64,000 bases of DNA from Aegilops tauschii subsp. strangulata (Eukaryota > Streptophyta > Magnoliopsida > Poales > Poaceae). Both the position numbers and the translations under genes were made by a program. The stretch lies in NCBI RefSeq assembly GCF_002575655.3, contig NC_053039.3, positions 376,441,633 to 376,505,632 of the forward strand, written 5' to 3'. Positions within the stretch are counted from its first letter, which is position 1, and each line of letters begins with the position of its first letter. The notes below the pieces were generated by a model. That model saw only the letters and a list, made by a program, of their open reading frames with translations. It was not told the origin of the DNA and ran no database searches. Shown here piece by piece: positions 56,570 to 64,000 of this stretch.

Positions 56570-59500
56570 AAATATTAAGTGGCAGCTATTTTTTCAAAAT
56601 GCCTTTGTTGGCTGTCATTATTGGAGTGTGCCTTCTCTCAAAATGGACACGGAAAATACCACATCATGTCGGGCGCCATTCCATGATAGCATGCCAAGTT
56701 TCATGAATTTCAGACGAGTTTTGGATTTACTAATTTTTAAAAACCAGGCATCTCAATGTTTTCTCGGCAATCAACGGTGTCGTGGTGTTTCAAATTCATT
56801 CCGATTTATTGCATGGGACCTAACCATGCACCCAAGGACACAGATTTGATTTTTCAACCAATTTATATGCACTGGAGCATTTGCATGTAGTTCAAATTTG
56901 AATTATGCACATAAATGCATTGAAAACTCAGTTAATGCATAAAAATGTCCAAAAGAACCCCGAAAAACCACAAAAATTGACACAACACTCCTGTTGTTCT
57001 ATGTTGACACGAGAAAAAATTTGGAAGCAATAAGAGGCAGTGGATATTATTTCGTCCCCAAAGGTGGGACGTTCCCTACCGAAACCATGATGCTTGTTGC
57101 GAGAAGCTCTGGTTTGTGAGAAGCATAGACCCAAACCTGCTCCAAAAGGGACAAAAATTTTACCACCGCATGTTGATGCCGCTCCATGAAAGCATGCCAC
57201 GTTTCAGGAATTTCAGACGAGTTTTGGATTTACTAGAATTTAAAAACGAGGCATCTCAATGTTTTGCCGGCAATCAACGGTGCCCTCGTGTCTGAAATTC
57301 ATTCCCATTTCTTGCATGGGACCTAAGCATGCACCCGAGGACACATATTTGATTTTTCAACCAATTTATATGCACTGAAGCATGTGCCTGTAGTTCAAAT
57401 TTGAGTTATGCACATAAATGCATTGAAAACTCCGTTAATGCATAAAAATGTCCAAACGAACCCCGAAAAATCCCAAAAATTGACACAACACTCCTGGTGT
57501 TCTATGTTGACACGAGAATTTTTTTGAAAGAAATAAGAGGCAATGGATATCGTTTTGTCCCCAAAGGTGGGACGTTCCCTACTGAAACCATCATGCTTGT
57601 TGTGAGAAGCTCTGGTTTGTGAGAAGCATATACCCAAACCTGCCCCAAATGGGACAAATTATTTAACACGGCATGTTGATGCCGCTCCATGATAGCATGC
57701 CAAGTTTCATGAAGTTCAGACAAGTTTTGGATTTACTAGAATTTAAAAACCGGGCTTCTCAATGTTTTGTCGGGAATCAACAGTGCCCTGGTGTTTGAAT
57801 TTCATTCCCATCTCTTGCATGGGACCTAGAAATTCACCCATGGACACATATTAGATTTTTCAACCAACCTTAGTGCATTGGAGTATGTGCTTGTACTTCA
57901 AATTTGAATTATGCACATAAAATGCCTAGAAAACAGAGTTAATGCATAAAAATGTCCAAACGAACCCCAAAAAATAAAAAAAAAATAACACAACACTCCT
58001 GTTGTTCTATGTTGACACTAGAAAATATTTGAAAGCAATAAGAGGCAATGGATATCGTTTCGTCCCCAAAGGTGGGATGTTCCCTACCGAAATCATCATG
58101 CTTGTTGTGACAAGCTCTGGTTTTTGTTAGAAGCATATACTCGAACCTGCCACAATTGGGACAAATTTTTTAACACGGCATGTTGATGCCGCTCCATGAT
58201 AGCATGCCAAGTTTCATGAATTTCAAACGAGTTTTGGATTTACTAGAATTTAAAAACCAGGCATCTCAATGTTTTGTCGGCAATCAATAGTGCCCTGGTG
58301 TTTGAATTTTATTCCCATTTCTTGCATGGGTCCGAGAAATTCACCCAATGAAACACATGTGATTTTTCAACCAACTTTGGTGCATTGGAGCATGTGCTTG
58401 TAGTTCAAATTGAAATTATGCACATAAAATGCCTAGAAAACCCAGTTAATGCATAAAAATATCCAAACGAACCCCGACAAATCACAAAAATAGACACAAC
58501 ACTCCTGTTGTTCTATGTTGACACTAGAAAATTTTTGAAAGCAATAAGAGGCAACGAATATCGTCCCGTCACCAAAGGTGGTACATTCGCTATCGAAACC
58601 ATCATGCTTGTTGTGAGAAGCTCTGGTGAGAAGCTTGTACCCGAACCTGCCCCAAATGGGACAAAAGTTTCACCGCGGCATGTTGATGCCGCTCCATGAT
58701 AGCATGCCAAGTTTCATGAATTTCAGACGAGTTTTGGATTTACTAGAATTTAAAAACCAGGCATCTCAACGTTTTGCCGGGAATCAACAGTGCCCTGGTG
58801 TTTGAAATTCATTCCCATCTCTTGCATGGGACTTAGAAATTCACCCAAGGAAACACATGTGATTTTTCAACCAACTTTGGTGCATTGGAGCATGTGCTTG
58901 TAGTTCAATTTTAAACTGTGCACATAAGATGCCTAGAAAACCCAGTTAATGTATAAAAAAGGCCAAACGAACCCCGAAAAATTCCAAGATTGAACACAAC
59001 ACTCCTGTTGTTCTATGTTGACACTAGAAATGTTTTGAAAGCAATAAGAGGCAACGGATATCGTCTCATCCCCAAAGGTGGTACGTTCTCTATCGAAACC
59101 ATCATGCTTGTTGTGAGAAGCTCTGGTTTGTGAGAAGCTTATACCCAAACCCGCCCCAAATGGGACAAAATTTTCACCACGGCATGTTGATGCCGCTCCA
59201 TGATAGCATGCCAAGTTTCATGAATTTCAGACGAGTTTTGGATTTACTAGAATCTAAAAACCAGGTATCTCAACATTTTGCCGACAATCAACAGTGCCCT
59301 GGTGTTTGAAATTCATTCTCATCTCTTGCATGGGACCTAGAAATTCACCCAAGGACACACATGTGATTTTTCAACCAACTTTAGTGCATTGGAGCATGTG
59401 CTTGTAGTTCAAATTTGAATTATGCACATATAATGACTAGAAAACCCGGTTAATGTATAAAAAAGGCCAAACGAACCCCGAAAAAAATTCATTCGCATTT

Positions 59501-59660
59501 CTTCCAAGGGACCTAAGCATGCACTGAAGGACACAAATTTGATTTTTCAACCAATTTGTATGCTCCAGAGCATGTGCATGTAGTTTAATTTTAAATTGTG
59601 CACCTGAAATGGCTAGAAAACCGGTTTACTGTATGAAATGTCCAAACGAACCCTGAATAA
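56570..59660. repeat. Six ~503 bp tandem repeats in CACTA-2
   Basis: The marker CATGTTGATGCCGCTCCATG then ATAGCATGCCAAGTTTCATG recurs at about 56665, 57169, 57671, 58178, 58679 and 59182 (spacing 501-507 bp), followed by a partial unit. It is related but not identical to the CACTA-1 array: shared segments include ATTCACCCAAGGACACACAT, GTGATTTTTCAA, GCATGTGCTTGTAGTTCAAA and GTCCAAACGAACCC. Confidence 0.9.
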
Positions 59661-59774
59661 TTCCAATTCTTTTACGACACACATACAGTTGCATGTTCAC
59701 TACAGATAAAAGGTCTAGCAATTCAAACACTGTCCATTGCCGCTATGACCCCATTTTGTAATTCAAATCAAGTA

Positions 59775-59895
59775 GATCCCACACAGTTTATTCTCACCAA
59801 CCGTGTGAGATGTAGTACAAAATATCTTGGAGCACCGTCAGTGTATAGTACGCCTATGGCTTACGCGAGAAGGTGCGTCGGCTACAGTCCACAGC
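59775..59895 (+). promoter_or_regulatory. Promoter-like block shared with CACTA-1
   Basis: CACACAGTTTATTCTCACC, GTGTGAGATGTAGTACAAAA, TATCTTGGAGCACCG and GGCTTACGCGAGAAG match 33900-34020. It lies about 340 bp upstream of the AP2 start codon. Confidence 0.5.
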
Positions 59896-60231
59896 CAGCG
59901 TGTCAAGCACACTAGCTCGCTCCCCCGAAACTCCCGCCTCTGCATCTCTGCTTCAGTCCCTTGATTCAAATTTTCAGTAGCCCCGGCATTTTACTCCCGC
60001 CTCAGCATCCCTCGCAATCTCAAAAATATCTGCTCGCCCTTGATCCAAATTTTTAGTAGCCCAGCCTTGTTACTCCCGCCTAGTAAACTTTTCAGTTGCC
60101 GCAGTATTTCCTCAAACACAACCTCAACTCACACAGACACACACAACCCTCAAAACCATTGGTAGGTCGCCGCCATCGCCGGCGCCTCCATCCTCAACCT
60201 CTGCCTGTGTGCCGGGGAGCTCGAGTAGCCA

Positions 60232-61067
60232 ATGGCCAAAAAGAGGTTTATCGTGGCCTTTTCGCCCGACGCCGGCGAGGTGGCAGCCGAGGTGTCCCCA
60301 TCGTCCTCCGCAGGCCCGATCTGCCATCGTCGGTCCCCCGATCTACCCACCACCGCACCCCTACGCCGGTTCGAGGACTTCCCCGTCCTCCCTCGGACCC
60401 GGCAGCCGACGAAGTCCTACCTCGGGGTCCGGCAGCGGCGGTGGGGGACGTGGGTTGCCGAGATTACAGATCGAGAGACCCACACCCGCCGGTGGCTCGG
60501 TAGCTTCCACACGGCCGAGCTCGTGGCCATGGAGTACGACCGCTGGCAGGTCCGCTACCACGGCGCGGGGGCAAGGCTCAATTTCCCCGTCGGCACACAT
60601 CCGGTCCACCTCGTTCCGCCGGAGCCAGGGTGGTGAGCACGGCTATGGCACGGGAGGACCGCGAGGCGTGGGAGTGTCTCGAGGCCGAGGCCGCCGATGA
60701 GGCGTACATGCAAGAGCTTCGCCGGCAGCACCCGGAGCTCGTGGAGGCGGAGCAGGCGATCTTTGCCGGCACGGAGAGCGGCAAGGTTATCACGCTCTCC
60801 TCCGATGACGAGGTCGAAGGCGGCGAGGACGGCGGCGCGGAGGGAGGCGAGGTTATCGCGCTCTCCTCTGATGACGAGGTCGAAGGCGGCGGCGACGGCT
60901 GCGCGGAGGGCGTCGTGGTGGGCCCCCAGGACAAGGAGATCGACGTCGACGAGTGGAGGAGTGCCTTCCCCAACGACCCCGACGACGGTACTGGCCCGGA
61001 CCCGGCTCGCGGCACACCATACATGACGAGGAAGGATTGGCTCGACCTCAACTTCGACCGAAAGTAG
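60232..61067 (+). CDS. AP2/ERF transcription factor, one probable frameshift
   Basis: The ATG at 60232 (GCCAATGGCC context) opens MAKKRFIVAFSPDAGEVAAE. A single AP2/ERF domain spans residues ~62-121: SYLGVRQRRWGTWVAEITDR, RRWLGSFHTAELVAMEYDRW, ARLNFP, with the Trp, Arg and LNFP residues of the GCC-box-binding fold. The frame ends at a TGA (60634). The next frame takes up at once (VSTAMAREDREAWECLEAEA) to 61067, so a one-base loss in GGGTGGTG is likely; a second initiation at 60645 is the alternative. The C-terminal half has two VITLSSDDEVEGG / VIALSSDDEVEGG copies and ends DWLDLNFDRK, similar to the EAR repression motif DLNF. Nuclear by family. Cargo of CACTA-2, followed by a B3 remnant. Confidence 0.7.
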
Positions 61068-61592
61068 TTTAGCTTAGTTTAAATTTATGTTTTATGTTCG
61101 GTTATGCAAAACTCTCTATGTTTATGTTTGAATGCATGCTACTTTCGGTTGAACCTGATTTGAACTTGATCAAATTGAAGTTTACAACCTTAAGTTTAGG
61201 GGATCCACTAGAAAAGGCCAAAAATTGCTGGAGTATATATATATATCCACTAAGGGTTTTAGTCCTTTAACTTTTTAAGGATTGCCTAGAGATGTCCTTA
61301 TGACTTGTTTATTTCAATTCTTCACAATGTGATGCTCTATATGTGCAACTGTTTGCTGTGCAGTTCAATTTCATCAATAACAGTTTCAACAATACCACTA
61401 TGAATTACGATATTTGGTTGCTCTTAAGGATATTGCAGTTAACATGCCTTTTCGTTTTTCAATTGTTGTTTAGCAACATGCATTGTACTGAATGACTAAA
61501 TATGCAATCCTAGGCTACATAGCAACAAGGAAAAGTGTTACCTTAATGTTCTGATGATGTCTAGATATACATGTAATAAAATCTTATATAAT

Positions 61593-62053
61593 GGGATGGA
61601 TGGAATGTTGTACTATATCATTGCCAAAGATCCACACTTCGACCCTTTTTGCGCATGGGGCAATGAGATATTCATGAACCAGCATCAAGTGAGGAAACTG
61701 ATAAAGATTGTTACTAAATTGGGTCAAAAGATGTCAATCGAACTATTTGTTTAGACTTTATGCAAGACAACAGTGAACTGCAGGATGGTAAGTAAGAACC
61801 ATGTAGCCTTCTTTTTACTGCTCGTAATGAGTTGTGTTAGATGACAATATCTGAATCTTTTTTCTTTTGAAGTGGATCCTGAAGCAGTTTACTCAAAATT
61901 ACCTCTCAAACTACGTGACTGGCGGCCGGCCATCACAAGGGGTTGGACTAGAGTCCTGCATGCCTTCTGCATCCAGGAGAGCACAATAGGGCCATTCCGC
62001 TTCAACTTGTTCAGCAACTGGAATGTATGTCGCCTCTTGCTTTACCATCTGTA
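61593..62053 (+). pseudogene. B3-domain cargo remnant of CACTA-2
   Basis: The first exon reads MLYYIIAKDPHFDPFCAWGN, EIFMNQHQVRKLIKIVTKLG, then a TAG at 61752, TLCKTTVNCRM and a GT donor at 61788. The second exon (from 61873) reads WILKQFTQNYLSNYVTGG before frameshifts. It parallels the CACTA-1 remnant (35049-35708) exon by exon, including the splice position after NCRM/NYRM. It keeps the CAG (KQFT) that became TAG there. The B3 core beyond this is scrambled, so it is non-functional. Confidence 0.6.
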
Positions 62054-62239
62054 ATAGTACAAGTATAGAACCCTAGTACATCATTCTTTATTTGGTGCTT
62101 CTATAATTCTTAAACATATGTACATGTGAATCGAATAATGCATTGGTTGTTTGAACCTGATGGATATGAATAAAGCTATACCCTACTTTCAAGTTTAAAT
62201 TAGGTACAATTTTAAATAGCAGCAATTAAATTAGGGCGA

Positions 62240-62812
62240 AATTACGTTGTGCAGGTCATTACGACACACACGGTTGGTAAAACACAAACATTTGCGATAT
62301 ACACCATAATCCGAGATGGTTCACAGAGAGGAAACGTGTGCAAGCATGCACACAATTGCCGTTCGCAAAGCGTGTGTGATGTCAGACACTATCACATATG
62401 GTGCGGGAAAACTAAATGTGTGTGATTGTCTACCTATCGTACATGGTTTATAATCATGAACTGTTTGTGATGTGCCAGGCATCGTAAATCTCCCGAGCTT
62501 GGAATCTGCTTAGAATCTGCCTGGAAAGCTCCAGTGCCTAGAATCTGCCTGGTTTTAGGCAGAACCACAAAACTTCGACTGCGATGGCAATGCGAGCACA
62601 AACGAGTAGCAAGGATGAAGCGTTTGGGATATTCGAGATATCGGAAACGGTTATATAGGGACAACTATATGCATCAAGGCTCCCTATCCCCAACGGTTTC
62701 TGGGTCGTGTGGGAAGGACCCCCGTATCGCCCACACTCACTTGGCGACGGTTCCAAATGCCGTCATGGAAAGGGGTAAAAAACCGTTTGTTTAGGACCGA
62801 CGCGCACCAATG
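62240..62812. repeat. CACTA-2 right subterminal region
   Basis: Repeated ACACACGGTTGG, AACATTTGCGATATACACC, GTGTGTGATG and AACTGTTTGTGATG motifs precede the end. GGTTTCTGGGTCGTGTGGGA, CACTTGGCGACGGTTCCAAA and AACCGTTTGTTTAGGAC match 36405-36510 of CACTA-1 closely. Confidence 0.8.
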
Positions 62813-62815
62813 ATG
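62813..62815. repeat. CACTA-2 target-site duplication, right (ATG)
   Basis: ATG follows the element end (CACCAATG) and duplicates 52910-52912. Confidence 0.75.
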
Positions 62816-63145
62816 TTCTTAGTTCAGACATCATATATGCGAATGCCCTCCGCTTAGCATATAAATCACATATGTGAATTAAATCATGTGATCCTGGTTA
62901 CTTAGATAACATGTATGTGAATTATGTCATGCGATCCTCTTTAGTTAGTCATCAAATCTTTGAATTATGTTATGCTATGCTATCCAGTTTAGATAGACAT
63001 CATATATGTGAAATTATGTCATGCTATCCATTTTAGTTAAACAATATACATGTCAATTATTTAATGCCCTCTTTTTTCCACACTATCTATTGCATCTGTC
63101 TCTCATACAATGTTTGTACATTCAATTATGTTTCCTGTTTATCAG

Positions 63146-63625
63146 CCATTTGAATTGGAGTGGGTGATGGCAGTATCTAGCGGAGTAAAAACACGGTCTT
63201 CAAATAAAACAGTGCTACCTCTTGGTGGAGATAGCACCCCGGTTGTACATGCACGAGAACCAGCCCTACCACACATAACCTAGACTCTCGCAGATTTTAC
63301 CCCTACTGCGATGGACAGAGAACCAGCTTCACCCAATCTAACCCCAACCCCAGTAGATAGTGACCCAGTTCCTGTTGACACAGCACCATCTCCACCACAG
63401 AGCTCCCAAACAAGAGCAGTTAGTAAGGCAGCTTCAGTGCCCAAAGTGCCAGTACTACCACGGCAAACCCCAACTCCACCAGTTAGTACACCTATTCCCG
63501 TGGAGGAAGCACAACCAGCCATTCATAGTTTAGCATCTATGGCATTTGATGTTGTTATATCCTATGTGCGTATCTTCCCATTATGGAAATATTATACTGA
63601 AGATGAAGGAAAATGCCAGTTGCAG
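63146..63625 (+). pseudogene. Exon of the split gene, Pro/Thr-rich
   Basis: After a TTTATCAG acceptor, the exon reads PFELEWVMAVSSGVKTRSSN (copy of the 52663 exon), has a TAG at 63281, and continues in frame with a Pro/Thr/Val-rich part (MDREPASPNLTPTPVDSDPV) and FPLWKYYTEDEGKCQLQ to a CAG|GT donor. Length 480 nt keeps phase with the next exon. It resembles the disordered N-terminal part that precedes the transposase core in grass En/Spm proteins. Confidence 0.55.
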
Positions 63626-63744
63626 GTGTTTGTCTAGGAGTTATGTGTAAGTAATGTTATTCATGGCAATTACTTTGCTTTGTCCCATTCATGCTACCTC
63701 CATGATGGTTATAATACAACAAATTTTCCCATTTTTCTCTATAG

Positions 63745-63957
63745 AGAAGGACCGATTTGGAAACTCGGGATGAGGTAACCTGTGCTAATACCTCTGCTAT
63801 CTTCAAGAATGCTTGGTGGCAGTATCGGAATTACCTGAAGAAAACGTACTTCACTAGCAAAGGAACTCATCAAATTCTCTTACGTTCTCCTGAGGCACAT
63901 TTACTGGACGATGACTGGGAATGCCTTGTTCTTTGCTGGTCCCGAACCAAGAATATG
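63745..63957 (+). CDS. Exon with Ptta/En/Spm-type plant transposase motif
   Basis: A 213-nt exon bordered by CTATAG and GTAAGG reads RRTDLETRDEVTCANTSAIF, KNAWWQYRNYLKKTYFTSKG, SPEAHLLDDDWECLVLCWSR and TKNM. The order basic-Tyr segment, then SP..(L)DD(E/D)W..LV..W..(P/R)..KNM is the core of the plant transposase Ptta/En/Spm family. It lacks an ATG because it is internal. The gene continues beyond the window. It suggests that the locus hosting the LINE and CACTA-2 is itself part of an En/Spm-type element, or a domesticated relative. Confidence 0.6.
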
Positions 63958-64000
63958 GTAAGGTCTATGAGCTCATTCTATTTTAAGTACTATATGCTTG

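Larger units (their letters stand above)
52913..62812. mobile_element. CACTA-2: complete gene-carrying CACTA element
   Basis: The left terminus is CACTACTACAGGATGCTGCT; the right, on the reverse strand, is CATTGGTGCGCGTCGGTCC. ATG is duplicated on both sides. Subterminal repeats carry GTTTGCGAT/CACACGG motifs at both ends (52960-53400; 62250-62800). Cargo in order: DUF295 pseudogene (+), Pro/Ala-rich gene (-), six ~503-bp repeats, AP2/ERF gene (+), B3 remnant (+). There is no transposase, so it depends on a helper. It inserted in an intron of the split gene, itself probably part of another CACTA element. Length 9.9 kb. Confidence 0.85.

Noticed and set aside
60096..60503. Alternative frame over the AP2/ERF gene
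   Set aside because: The frame starting at 60232 contains the AP2 domain; this one is a shifted reading of the same GC-rich sequence.

Overview
The window looks like nuclear DNA of a Triticeae grass (wheat, Aegilops or a close relative). The basis is nested long LTR retrotransposons, CACTA (En/Spm) elements with about 504-bp internal tandem repeats, Stowaway MITEs with CTCCCTCC termini, a plant L1-type LINE, intron-bearing genes with GT..AG borders, and GC-rich grass-like exons. No bacterial, organellar, rRNA or tRNA features were seen. Most of the 64 kb is transposable-element DNA in several nesting layers. The species call is inference from these repeat types.

Layout. 0-10 kb: a Stowaway end, a degenerate ~240-bp repeat, a coiled-coil pseudogene (2580-3283), a DNA element with GGCCCT termini (3773-4161), and two tandem B3-domain (REM-like) genes. 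Gene A (4811-7399) keeps its exon phases but carries three nonsense codons. Gene B (8365-9754) reads through five phase-compatible exons without a stop. 10-14 kb: a repeat-rich region ending in a CACTA-type terminus at 13961. 14.5-16 kb: a reverse-strand Copia gag remnant. 16.4-16.9 kb: a unique-looking block that recurs at 36.5-37.0 kb.

17.7-27.9 kb: a Ty3/Gypsy retrotransposon with a 5'-truncated 5' LTR, a tRNA-Met primer site, decayed pol and a 4.1-kb 3' LTR. It lies against (probably inside) CACTA-1 (27921-36524), which carries a coiled-coil decapeptide-repeat gene, eight ~505-bp repeats and a broken B3 gene. 36.5-42 kb: the second copy of the 16.4-kb block, MITEs, an orphan copy of the B3-gene promoter block, and AG-rich degenerate repeats.

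42-64 kb: exons of a large split gene with repeated exon modules; its last visible exon (63745-63957) resembles the Ptta/En/Spm plant transposase family. This locus is interrupted by a full-length but dead LINE (44997-52008, reverse strand, 12-bp target duplication) and by CACTA-2 (52913-62812, 3-bp target duplication ATG). CACTA-2 carries a DUF295-type pseudogene, a Pro/Ala-rich reverse-strand gene, six ~503-bp repeats, an AP2/ERF gene and a B3 remnant.

The two CACTA elements share one chassis (subterminal 85-bp repeats, ~504-bp array, a conserved promoter-like block, a B3 module, right subterminal repeats) but have different gene cargo. Neither shows a transposase, so both are probably moved in trans. 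The most interesting material is this interchangeable regulatory-gene cargo, especially the AP2/ERF protein with two SUMO-interaction-like motifs and a terminal EAR-like motif, together with the B3 gene cluster and its recurring promoter block.
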